In this document: one piece after another, positions 53,978 to 61,905 of the stretch | Layout: every line of letters begins with the position of its first letter | Numbering within the stretch: the stretch's first letter is position 1 | Assembly: GCF_002252525.1 (NCBI RefSeq) | Contig: NZ_NNRM01000001.1 | Coordinates: 1 to 64,000, forward strand | DNA from: Brucella pseudogrignonensis | GTDB taxonomy: Bacteria > Pseudomonadota > Alphaproteobacteria > Rhizobiales > Rhizobiaceae | Direction: 5' to 3' | Length of the DNA stretch: 64,000 bases | Notes under the pieces: model-generated | Seen by the model: the letters and a program-made list of their open reading frames with translations, nothing else | Told to the model about the DNA's origin: nothing | Database searches by the model: none | Position numbers and translations under genes: made by a program

Positions 53978-54062
53978 TTTTATTTCCCCTGTGGCCGAGA
54001 TTGTTTGCGAGCCACCCGGCCTCAAATGGCTCGCTTTTTTAGGCTTGGTTCTGCGTTCCTTC

Positions 54063-55553
54063 TCAACCGATCACGAACGGATTTGCTATCTCCTCTGCGG
54101 TAGACAACCACACGGCTTTGGTCTGCAGGAATTCTTTAATTCCTTCTATTCCGTTTTCCCGGCCTATTCCGCTCTTTTTATATCCGCCAAATGGGGTGGT
54201 GTAGGACACATCGCGATATGTGTTTACCCAGACACTGCCTGCTTCCAAGCTTTCCGACATGAGGATGGCGCGACGCATATCCGAGGTCCAGACACCTGCG
54301 GCTAACCCGAATTCGCTGTCATTGGCGATGGCTACAGCTTCTTCCGGCTCATCGAATGGGATGGCCGACAGAACGGGCCCAAACACCTCTTCACGGGCAA
54401 TGCGCATATCATTGTTGACGCCAGCAAAAATTGTTGGCTCAATGAAATAGCCTGCCGCACATTCATCCAGATCAGGTCTTTTGCCGCCAAGGATGAGTTC
54501 TGCACCTTCCTGCCGGGCGATATCAATGTAACTTAGCACTTTCTCATATTGCATGGCGTTTGCGATGGGGCCGATGCGGGTATCGAGGTGTCTGGGATCG
54601 CCAATGCGCGCGGTCTTGGTGAAGGCCGTGAGTTTTTCCAGAAATTCATCGTGGATTTTGCGCTGCAATAACAAGCGTGAACCGGCGATACAGGTCTGGC
54701 CGACGGCACCGAAAATACCGCCGACAACGCCGCGTACGGCATTATCAAGATTGGCGTCTTCGAAAATAATATTGGGCGATTTGCCGCCCAACTCAAGACT
54801 GACCCGCTTGATGTCTTTGGCGGCCAGCGCATAGAGGTGGGCGCCGGTACGTGTTGATCCTGTAAAGCCAACGTGGCGAGTGAGCGGGTGTGTCACCAAC
54901 GGCTCGCCAACTTCGGGTCCGTAACCCGTCACGACATTGATCACACCTGCGGGGAAACCAGCTTTCTCGACCAGCTCCATCAATTTTATGGCAGTCGCCG
55001 ACGTGTATTCAGCCGGTTTCATCACCAAAGTGCAGCCTGCGGCCAAAGCGGGGGCAGCTTTGAGCGAGAACAAAAACAGTGGCGCATTCCACGGAACGAT
55101 GCCGACGCAGACGCCGAGTGGTTCGTGCCGCGAGAAGCTCAGGGCTTTTTTATCACAGGGATGTACAGCACCTTCGATCTTGTCTGCAAGCCCGGCATAA
55201 TAGTGATACCAGCGCGGAATATATCGAATTTGATGGCGCATTTCGGCGAGAAGGCGACCATTATCGCACACTTCGATCTCAGCCAGCTCATCTGCATTCT
55301 GTTCGATGAGATCGGCGAAGCGCTGTATAATGCGGCCACGCTCGCTGGGATGCAACTTTCTCCACGGGCCTTTGGTAAAGGCATTATGCGCTGCTTGAAT
55401 GGCTCTGTCAGCGTCTTCGGCATTGCCGCGAGGCACCAAGGCCCAAGGCTTCGCCGTAAATGGATCGATGGTCTCGATATATTGGCCCGATGACGGCTCT
55501 ACCCATTCACCGTTGATATACATAGCAAGTTTTTGCAGGTCGTGGGTCGACAT
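54063..55553 (-). CDS. NAD(P)-dependent aldehyde dehydrogenase
   Basis: 496 residues, normal length. The catalytic Cys lies in AVGQTCIAGSRLLLQ, the general base Glu in VSLELGGKSPNIIFEDANLD, and the coenzyme region includes VGFTGSTRTGAHLYALAAK and GIVPWNAPLFLFSLKAAPAL. It oxidises an aldehyde, presumably one formed from the imported amine or amino acid, to its acid. It is the first gene of the minus-strand unit and is divergent from the GntR-ubiD-ubiX unit; palindromes in the shared intergenic region may control both. Confidence 0.94.
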   Translation of the reverse strand: MSTHDLQKLAMYINGEWVEPSSGQYIETIDPFTAKPWALVPRGNAEDADRAIQAAHNAFTKGPWRKLHPSERGRIIQRFADLIEQNADELAEIEVCDNGRLLAEMRHQIRYIPRWYHYYAGLADKIEGAVHPCDKKALSFSRHEPLGVCVGIVPWNAPLFLFSLKAAPALAAGCTLVMKPAEYTSATAIKLMELVEKAGFPAGVINVVTGYGPEVGEPLVTHPLTRHVGFTGSTRTGAHLYALAAKDIKRVSLELGGKSPNIIFEDANLDNAVRGVVGGIFGAVGQTCIAGSRLLLQRKIHDEFLEKLTAFTKTARIGDPRHLDTRIGPIANAMQYEKVLSYIDIARQEGAELILGGKRPDLDECAAGYFIEPTIFAGVNNDMRIAREEVFGPVLSAIPFDEPEEAVAIANDSEFGLAAGVWTSDMRRAILMSESLEAGSVWVNTYRDVSYTTPFGGYKKSGIGRENGIEGIKEFLQTKAVWLSTAEEIANPFVIG

Positions 55554-55658
55554 TGCCCCTCCTCTTGGCGAGCCCTTGTGCTGAAAGCATAGCTTCCTTT
55601 TCCGCCGCGTGGCCCGGAATTATTCATTTCGATGCACTAAAGATATTCTTATCTATGC

Positions 55659-55674
55659 AAAGTGATATCACTTT
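55659..55674. promoter_or_regulatory. 16-bp perfect palindrome, candidate operator 1
   Basis: AAAGTGATATCACTTT is a perfect palindrome about 105 bp upstream of the aldehyde dehydrogenase start. It shares the core TGATATCA with a second palindrome 151 bp away. Dyads of this size in front of a HutC/GntR gene are likely regulator sites. Confidence 0.6.
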
Positions 55675-55809
55675 AAAAGTCAACAGAAAAAATACAAGAC
55701 GTCGAAATTGGGTCAAAACAGCGATAAAACCGCAGAATAGCGGTCCTTATGCTGATGAGGGTGATCTTTTGTCCGACACATTTCTAGCATTTCTAAATTT
55801 ACGCACTTG

Positions 55810-55825
55810 ATTATGATATCATAAT
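55810..55825. promoter_or_regulatory. 16-bp perfect palindrome, candidate operator 2
   Basis: ATTATGATATCATAAT is a perfect palindrome 46 bp upstream of the GntR regulator start, with the same TGATATCA core as the site at 55659. Its position suits autoregulation of the regulator-ubiD-ubiX unit. Confidence 0.6.
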
Positions 55826-55870
55826 GGTTGAAGTTTACTATCACATTGGCCAATTTTATGAGCGCGCATC

Positions 55871-56623
55871 GTGAACACTGACCAGCATCTCTATAAAAAA
55901 ATCAAAAGCGAAATTGATCGCCGCGTTGAAACGGAAGAATGGCCGGCAAATTTCCAGATCCCTTCGGAAGGTGATCTGGCCGCAGAGTTTGACGTTTCAC
56001 AATTGACTGTGCGCCGTGCGTTGCGCGAGCTGCAAACAGCGGGCGTGTTAATCCGCGTGCAGGGACGGGGCACATTTGTGCTGGGGCCGCGCATTCAGTG
56101 CGCCGTGTTCGACCTTCCCAATATCAGCGATGAAATCGCCAACTCTGGCGGCGCGCACACCTGTCAGGTTCTGGTTCACACAACTCTTGCGCAGGACAAT
56201 CCTGCGCGCAACATTCTGCAATTGTCCGCAGATGCCGTGGTTTATTACAGCCGGTTTCTTCATCTGGAAGATGGCACGCCCATTCAGCTTGAAGAGCGCT
56301 ATGTCAACGCCGCAGAAGCTCCGGGATATCTGGATCAGACGTTTTCAACGCAAGGCCCCGAAGCATGGTTTCGGCGCGAAACGGTGGTCACAACAGTTGA
56401 TAATGCCATTCGTGCCATTCGCGCTGAAGACGACATACGCCAGCTTTTGCAGATCGATGCCAACCAGCCTTGCCTGCTTCTGGACCGTTCGACATGGCGC
56501 GACGGGATTCCGGTCACGCGTAGCCGTTTTATCTATCCCGGAGACCGTTATCGGCTGCGTTCCGCGCACGACGCGCGTACCACCCGTATCGCATTAACAC
56601 CCAATTTGGGCACTGTCCGCTGA
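55871..56623 (+). CDS. GntR-family regulator, HutC type (UTRA domain)
   Basis: 250 residues. The winged helix (about 5-72) contains FQIPSEGDLAAEFDVSQLTV, RRALRELQTAGVLIRVQGRG and TFV. The UTRA ligand domain (about 95-240) contains YYSRFLHLEDGTPIQLEERY, NAAEAPGYL, CLLLDRSTWRDGIPVTRSRF and PGDRYRL, all close to HutC. HutC proteins sense urocanate or related imidazole acids. This one precedes ubiD and ubiX by eight bases and is divergent from the aldehyde dehydrogenase operon, so it likely controls both. A closely similar regulator lies at 59.2 kb. GTG start. Confidence 0.92.
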   Translation: MNTDQHLYKKIKSEIDRRVETEEWPANFQIPSEGDLAAEFDVSQLTVRRALRELQTAGVLIRVQGRGTFVLGPRIQCAVFDLPNISDEIANSGGAHTCQVLVHTTLAQDNPARNILQLSADAVVYYSRFLHLEDGTPIQLEERYVNAAEAPGYLDQTFSTQGPEAWFRRETVVTTVDNAIRAIRAEDDIRQLLQIDANQPCLLLDRSTWRDGIPVTRSRFIYPGDRYRLRSAHDARTTRIALTPNLGTVR

Positions 56624-56643
56624 ATCCTAGAATGGAGTTTGAG

Positions 56644-57975
56644 ATGAGAGATTTTATCAATAAGCTTGAAGAGCGCGGCGATCTGCTGGTGGTTGATCGA
56701 GAGATTGACCCTGCGCATGAACTTGCAGCCGTCACACAGCTTGCGCAGAAAAAATGGGCGAAGCCGGTGATGTTTACCAACGTAAAAGGCACACGGTTTC
56801 CCGTTGTCAGCAATGTTTACAGCACGCGCGACAGAATTGCCGAAGTGATCGGCATTGACGCAAAGGATTTTTGCACCCAGTGGAGCCGTCTCGCATCTCT
56901 TGGCACGTCAGAGATGAAAGAGCCGCTGAAACTTGCCGATGACAGCGAACTTCCCGAATATGAAGAAGTGAAGCTGTCCGATCTGCCGCTGATTACCTAT
57001 TCTGACCGGGACGGCGCGCCCTATTTCACCTCCGCCATGTTTATCGCCAAAGATCCGGAAACCGGCGTTGGTAATTTGTCCTATCATCGCTCGATGTTTA
57101 TCAGCGATAACGAGCTGCGCTGTCGCTTGGCACCTCGCCATCATCTGACGATCTATCATGAGAAGGCGGAAAAACTGGGCAAACCGCTCGAAGCGGCCAT
57201 GTTGATTGGTACACCTTCGCATGCATTTCTAACCGCAGCAGCGCCACTGCCGTATGATGTCGACGAATTGGAAGTGGCGGCACGCCTGCGTGGACGACCG
57301 ATTGCCATGCGCAAATGCAACCATATCGATCTTGAAGTTCCTGCAGAAACCGAAGTGGTTATCGAAGGACGCTTTCTTCCCAATGAACGACGCGCCGAAG
57401 GGCCTTTTGGCGAGTTTATGGGGTATTACGTTCCTGTCGGACCTAATGCGGTTTTCGAAGTACTGGGCGTCACCGTGCGCAAAGACGCACTGTTCCATTC
57501 GATATTATGTGGTTCACCTGAAGAAGTGCTCACACTCGAACTATCGGTTTCCGCGAATATTTATCAGCGCTTGAGTGCTGCGCTTCCCGGTATCATCAAT
57601 GTCACCTGCCAGCCATTCGTCAATCACGCCATCATCCAGATCGAGCCGCAGTTCGAGGGACATGCGCGTCAGGTCATGCTGGCGGCTATCGGGGCCGAAC
57701 CCATATGGTCAAAACAGATCACGGTGGTGGATACCGACGTGAATATCTACGACATGGATGATGTGCAATGGGCCATTCTAACGCGTTGTCGCCCAGACAA
57801 GGACATGCTGATCATCCCGGATACACCATCATTTTATCGGGATGAACAGAAGGACCATTGGGGCAGGCTGCTTGTGGATGCGACCAAGCCATGGGGACGG
57901 GAACAGGAGTTTGAACGCAAGCGATTGCGACTTGGCGACAGTGTCAAGGCCAGCGACTGGTTCGAGGGAGCGTAA
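56644..57975 (+). CDS. ubiD: UbiD-family prenylated-FMN decarboxylase
   Basis: 443 residues from MRDFINKLEERGDLLVVDRE, the normal start of the family; the frame also allows the ATG at 56632. Family marks are AVTQLAQKKWAKPVMFTNV, YDVDELEVAARLRGRPI, RRAEGPFGEFMGYY (with the conserved Glu and Arg of the active-site region) and DMDDVQWAILTRCRPD. UbiD enzymes use prenylated FMN to remove or add CO2 on aromatic, heteroaromatic or unsaturated acids. The partner UbiX that makes the cofactor follows three bases later. The natural substrate is not clear; the amino-acid-type transport and oxidation genes next door argue for a catabolic rather than ubiquinone role. Confidence 0.93.
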   Translation: MRDFINKLEERGDLLVVDREIDPAHELAAVTQLAQKKWAKPVMFTNVKGTRFPVVSNVYSTRDRIAEVIGIDAKDFCTQWSRLASLGTSEMKEPLKLADDSELPEYEEVKLSDLPLITYSDRDGAPYFTSAMFIAKDPETGVGNLSYHRSMFISDNELRCRLAPRHHLTIYHEKAEKLGKPLEAAMLIGTPSHAFLTAAAPLPYDVDELEVAARLRGRPIAMRKCNHIDLEVPAETEVVIEGRFLPNERRAEGPFGEFMGYYVPVGPNAVFEVLGVTVRKDALFHSILCGSPEEVLTLELSVSANIYQRLSAALPGIINVTCQPFVNHAIIQIEPQFEGHARQVMLAAIGAEPIWSKQITVVDTDVNIYDMDDVQWAILTRCRPDKDMLIIPDTPSFYRDEQKDHWGRLLVDATKPWGREQEFERKRLRLGDSVKASDWFEGA

Positions 57976-57978
57976 CCG

Positions 57979-58557
57979 ATGAGCGCTCAACGCCTGGTGA
58001 TAGGAATTTCGGGCGCTTCGGGCGCAGCTTATGGGCTTAAGGCACTGGAACTGGCGCGATCAGTGGGCGTCGAAACGCATCTCGTTGTTTCGCGCGCAGC
58101 GCTGCTCACGCTCCATCAGGAGCTTGGTATACAAAAATCAGAGCTGTCGCATCGCGCCGATGTGGTTCATTCGGCTGCGGATGTCGGCGCTTCGATAGCA
58201 TCGGGATCGTTCAGGACGATGGGTATGCTGGTTGCTCCGTGTTCGGTTAAAACCATGTCGGAGATAGCGTCGGGTGTGACGTCGACACTGATGAGCAGGG
58301 CCGCTGATGTGGTTTTGAAAGAACGGCGCCGACTGGTTCTCATGGTGCGGGAAACGCCGCTGCATCTCGGGCATTTGAAAACGATGACAGCACTCACTGA
58401 AATGGGGGCAATCATCATGCCGCCCGTTCCAGCCTTTTATTCGCATCCCGAAAGCATTAACGAGATGGTCTGCCATTCTGTGGGCCGCGCTCTTGATCTG
58501 TTCGGTATTGAAACAGGCACGGTTAAACGTTGGGATGGGCTGAAGCCTGGATCTTAA
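57979..58557 (+). CDS. ubiX: UbiX-family flavin prenyltransferase
   Basis: 192 residues, normal length. The FMN-binding start is LVIGISGASGAAYGLKALEL; MGMLVAPCSVKTMSEIASGV and RRRLVLMVRETPLHLGHLKT carry the phosphate and prenyl-binding Ser, Arg and Glu residues. It joins dimethylallyl phosphate to FMN to give the cofactor for UbiD. Directly behind ubiD. A second ubiX for ubiquinone synthesis would normally exist elsewhere in the genome, so this copy is dedicated to the local decarboxylase. Confidence 0.94.
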   Translation: MSAQRLVIGISGASGAAYGLKALELARSVGVETHLVVSRAALLTLHQELGIQKSELSHRADVVHSAADVGASIASGSFRTMGMLVAPCSVKTMSEIASGVTSTLMSRAADVVLKERRRLVLMVRETPLHLGHLKTMTALTEMGAIIMPPVPAFYSHPESINEMVCHSVGRALDLFGIETGTVKRWDGLKPGS

Positions 58558-58575
58558 AGGCAGAGGATCACGCGA

Positions 58576-59091
58576 GTGGACGATATAGAACGTCATTCAG
58601 CACTTTGGAGCTTTATGCTTCAACTCTATGCCAAGCCCGGAATTCCGGCTGCCTTGCTGAGCTTGCAAGACAATTATGCCATTGATGTGCCGTTTTATCT
58701 GGCGGTTCTGCACGCGGTAACAACAGACCGATATGTCACGGCAAAAGCGCTCAGCGCTCTATACGCCGAAATACAAGAATGGCGGGAAGAGGTCGTAATC
58801 CCGCTGAGAATTGTCCGAACGACGCTGAAGGTGCATGCGTGGGCGACACGTTTTGAAAATACGGGTGCCTTCCGCGAGACTATCAAAAGTGCTGAGTTAA
58901 ACGCCGAAAGAATTGAAGTTGATGTTTTGGAAAAACTGATCCCAATCTATTTCAGGGTGGATTCCATTGATGACAAACCAAATATTTTAGCGGTTTCGCT
59001 GATGTTCTTGAATGTCTTCGGCTTTCCGGCGCTGGACCAACTTCCGGCAGACGCTGAATTTGTAGCCAGAACATTAGCAAGCAATCATTAG
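58576..59091 (+). CDS. TIGR02444-family protein
   Basis: 171 residues, all-helical. The start HSALWSFMLQLYAKPGIPAA and LQDNYAIDVPFYLAVLHA match the TIGR02444 (DUF2390) family of unknown function, which shows a conserved W-x-F...Y...G...C/LQD pattern. It starts with GTG, preceded by AGAGGATCACGCGA. Located 18 bp after ubiX and probably in the same operon. Its role is unknown; linkage to ubiX is worth noting. Confidence 0.8.
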   Translation: MDDIERHSALWSFMLQLYAKPGIPAALLSLQDNYAIDVPFYLAVLHAVTTDRYVTAKALSALYAEIQEWREEVVIPLRIVRTTLKVHAWATRFENTGAFRETIKSAELNAERIEVDVLEKLIPIYFRVDSIDDKPNILAVSLMFLNVFGFPALDQLPADAEFVARTLASNH

Positions 59092-59197
59092 GGGTGAAAC
59101 CCGTGATTCATGCCATGTGTAATCACGCAAGTGGACTTGACCCAGCCCGACTATGAATGTGATTATGCGCTATTAATAACATCATTTGTTGTGAGAT

Positions 59198-59944
59198 ATG
59201 AACAGTTCAGACCAACCATTATATGCTCAAATAAAAAGCGCTATCGACAAAAAGATCGAAACAGCAGAATGGCCGGCAAACTTTCAGGTGCCTTCAGAAG
59301 ATGACCTTGCGGGAACCTTCAGTGCATCTCGCCTGACAGTGCGCCGGGCATTGCGGGAATTGCAGGCTGACGGGGTTCTGTTGCGCATTCAGGGACGCGG
59401 AACATTCGTCGTTGGCCCGCGGATGCAATGCGCGATTTTCAATTTGCCAGACGCTTCAGAGGAAGTGATCCTGTCGGGCGGCGCGCATAGCAGCCGTGTT
59501 TTGCAGCACGAGGTTTTGAGTGCGGACAACCCGCGGCGGAATATGTTGCAGAGCTCGCCCGAAAACGACGTCTTCTATTCCAAGCTTTTGCACCTCGAAG
59601 ATGGAACACCGATCCAAATCGAAGAGCGATATGTGAATAGCGCTGAAGCGCCCGATTATCTCGAGCAGGACTTCACCCTGATTACCCCGAATTTCTGGCT
59701 GTTGCGTAACACGATTGTCACGACAGTCGACAATACAATCCGTGCTATACGCGCGGATGAAGACATTCGCGAAAATCTGCAGATTGATATCAGTCAGCCT
59801 TGTTTGCTTGTAGATAGGCAGACATGGCGCGATGGTATACCAGTGACACGCAGCCGGTTCACTTATCCCGGAGATCGTTACCGTCTGCGCTCTTCTCACG
59901 AGGCACGGGTTACACGAGTGAATGCTGTAAACTTGAGCCGATGA
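59198..59944 (+). CDS. Second HutC-type GntR regulator, paralogue of the one at 55.9 kb
   Basis: 248 residues, with a closely similar protein 3.3 kb upstream: both share ETAEWPANFQ/ETEEWPANFQ, LTVRRALRELQ, GRGTFV, EERYVN and SRF.YPGDRYRLRS. Winged helix about 5-70, UTRA domain about 90-235. The high similarity means recent duplication. It stands at the end of the ubiDX unit, about 100 bp after the TIGR02444 gene, and about 1.4 kb from hutD-hutU-hutG, so it could control either locus. An IS5 element begins only eight bases after its stop codon. No strong ribosome binding site is visible. Confidence 0.9.
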   Translation: MNSSDQPLYAQIKSAIDKKIETAEWPANFQVPSEDDLAGTFSASRLTVRRALRELQADGVLLRIQGRGTFVVGPRMQCAIFNLPDASEEVILSGGAHSSRVLQHEVLSADNPRRNMLQSSPENDVFYSKLLHLEDGTPIQIEERYVNSAEAPDYLEQDFTLITPNFWLLRNTIVTTVDNTIRAIRADEDIRENLQIDISQPCLLVDRQTWRDGIPVTRSRFTYPGDRYRLRSSHEARVTRVNAVNLSR

Positions 59945-59951
59945 TCACATG

Positions 59952-60733
59952 CTAGGCCGTGTGGACGGATTTGATTAAGATAAAAGCAGCAGCGATTGCG
60001 ACGATGGATCGGAAATTTCTTGCTGTTTTCTCGCAACGTAGTGCTACACGTTTGAACCGTTTGAGCTTCCCCATCATTTGTTCAATACGTGCGCGACCTC
60101 GATAAAGCGCCGTGGCAAAATGTTTCGGAATATTTCTTCTGTTTGATCTGTAAGGGATCACAGGAATTGCGCCAGCCTTTCGCGCAGTCTCTCTATTAAC
60201 GTCGCTATCATAGCCTTTGTCAGCAATAATAGCGCGGTGCCTGACTTGAGGGCCAGTTTCCATGAGGCTTTCAAACTGTTTACTATCGGAAGCTTCGCCT
60301 CCGGTTAGTTCAAACCCAAGGGGCTGACCATTTCGGTCGGTTTTCAGATGGATTTTGGTTCCGAACCCTCCACGAGAACGACCGAGCGCTTGACTTTCCT
60401 GCCCCCTTTAGCACCTGCTGCAGATATATGGGCGCGAATGACGGTGCTGTCGAACATAGCAATCAGATGAGCGCTTTCATCGAGCCCAGCCAAAATGGAA
60501 AAATAGTCTTCGAACACACCCGCTTTACCCAAGCGGTCAAAACGCTTCCATATGCTGTTCCAGTTACCAAATCGCTCAGGCAAAGCCCGCCATGAGATGT
60601 TATGAAGGGTGAAATAATGCAATGCCTCAAGAAATAGGCGGTCATTTTTTGCTTTCGCGCCAACGGCTGGTAGACAAGCACGAAAGACCTCCAGTGCCAG
60701 TTCATAGTCACTCTCTGTAATCTTCGTGCACAT
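59952..60733 (-). CDS. IS5-family transposase made by -1 frameshift
   Basis: The first frame (60733 down to about 60405) starts MCTKITESDYELALEVFRAC and carries the first catalytic Asp in LIAMFDSTVIRAH. At AAAGGGGGC (about 60405) the frame slips by -1 and continues GQESQALGRSRGGFGTKIHL, then ADKGYDSDVNRETAR (second Asp) and RGRARIEQMMGKLKRF (Glu), ending IKSVHTA with a TAG lying in the terminal CTAG. All three acidic residues are present, so a full enzyme of about 260 residues would result. Programmed frameshifting is usual in the IS427 group. Confidence 0.88.
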
Positions 60734-60832
60734 TGCCGACCTCCAAATTACGTCGGCAATGTGTGAATCATGTTGAAAGAAAATCTGTAACCGGAAAACT
60801 TATACCGGAGTCAATTCGTCCACACGGCCTAG
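59952..60832 (-). mobile_element. IS5-family (IS427-type) insertion sequence
   Basis: The ends are CTAGGCCGTGTGGAC at 59952-59966 and its reverse complement at 60818-60832. CTAG at both ends is the usual IS427-group target, so the element proper is about 873 bp between the two CTAG copies. It carries one transposase split by a -1 frameshift. The right-hand CTAG is also the stop codon of the IS630 transposase remnant next door. Confidence 0.88.
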
Positions 60833-61308
60833 TGTCCTGTCCGGCAAATAGCTTTACATAATCGTTCGATCTTCGCGAGGATGGACTGGCTTGTGGCTGT
60901 CCAGACAAAGGGTTTTGCCTTGGCATTATAGGCTTCAACGAAGGCGCTTATTTTCCCAATCAGGTCCCTGGCGTTGACAAAAGAACCAAGGCGTATCTGC
61001 CGTTGCGTGATAGGGTCAAACTGCCGCTCGACCTGGTTGAGCCATGACGCATAAGTTGGTGTGTAGTGGACATGGAAGCGCGGACGAGCCGCGAGCTATG
61101 CACGGACTTTCGGATGTTTGTGAGCTACATAATTATCGACCACCAGATGGGCGTCGAGGACAGGCAGAATATTCGCCTCAGTATTTTTAAGGAACCCGAG
61201 GAATTCCTAGTGGCGGTGACGGGCACGGCATTGAGTCATAACCTGACCATTTGCAATGTCGGGTGCGGCGAATAAGATAGTCGTTCCATGCTGAACATAA
61301 TCACGCGT
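60829..61308 (-). pseudogene. C-terminal half of an IS630-family transposase, with stops
   Basis: Read on the minus strand: VQHGTTILFAAPDIANGQVM, an in-frame TAG, EFLGFLKNTEANI, HLVVDNYVAHKHPKVRA, a second TAG, then LAARPRFHVHYTPTYASWLN, QVERQF and a C-terminus ending RLCKAICRTGH with TAG. The DNY and NQVE motifs are the second Asp and the Glu of the DDE triad. The N-terminal half is missing beyond hutD. It is a different IS630 branch from the remnant at 20.4 kb. Confidence 0.82.
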
Positions 61309-61314
61309 GCGGAT

Positions 61315-61902
61315 TCACTGATTTTCTACATTAATATCCATAATTAAAACCTTATAGGCGATACCCTTACCAATAAGTTCTAGAGAAAACTGAGCCTCTC
61401 CCGACATGACCAAGCAATCGTGCAAACCCATTTGCGCGATTCCGCTGTCTGATTTCAGATCGAAATTGCCTTCTGCACAGAAAATAAGCATGGCGCCACG
61501 ATTGGATGCAACAATTCTCGAATCATCAATGGCGATGCGTTCAACCTGATGCGTAAAGCGCCCGCGTCGCGTCATGACGTTGAGATCGGTGATTGTTCCG
61601 TCGATGAGGCGGGCAACAGAGCTGGCATCGGCGGCAAAAGCAAAGGGTGCTGTCTCGCGGGTGAGGGTGGTTTCTACACCTTCAACATCGAGAACAATGC
61701 CGTTGCCTTCCAGCACCGATAATGTGCGATCAATGCCATTGAAAACCGAGAAGGGGCCGTCATTGGCAACGGTTGCTGTGGAAATGCGCCAGTCGAAATT
61801 ATCGACTGACGCATTTTCAGGACTGATCGCAATTTCAACCGTAACACCGCCACCGTTTTTCCACGGCATGTGCTTGTGGTCGGCGCTGCGTAAGATGTGC
61901 AT
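61315..61902 (-). CDS. hutD: HutD-family cupin protein
   Basis: 195 residues, matching HutD: HMPWKNGGGVTVEIAISPEN near the start, FDWRISTATVANDGPFSVF and TLSVLEGNGIVLDVEG. HutD is thought to buffer or govern histidine use, possibly by binding formylglutamate or urocanate; the mechanism is not settled. Its gene begins three bases after the hutU stop, so it is coupled to the operon. On its other side the dead IS630 remnant begins within seven bases, suggesting that any genes once downstream were lost. Confidence 0.93.
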   Translation of the reverse strand: MHILRSADHKHMPWKNGGGVTVEIAISPENASVDNFDWRISTATVANDGPFSVFNGIDRTLSVLEGNGIVLDVEGVETTLTRETAPFAFAADASSVARLIDGTITDLNVMTRRGRFTHQVERIAIDDSRIVASNRGAMLIFCAEGNFDLKSDSGIAQMGLHDCLVMSGEAQFSLELIGKGIAYKVLIMDINVENQ

Positions 61903-61905
61903 GGA

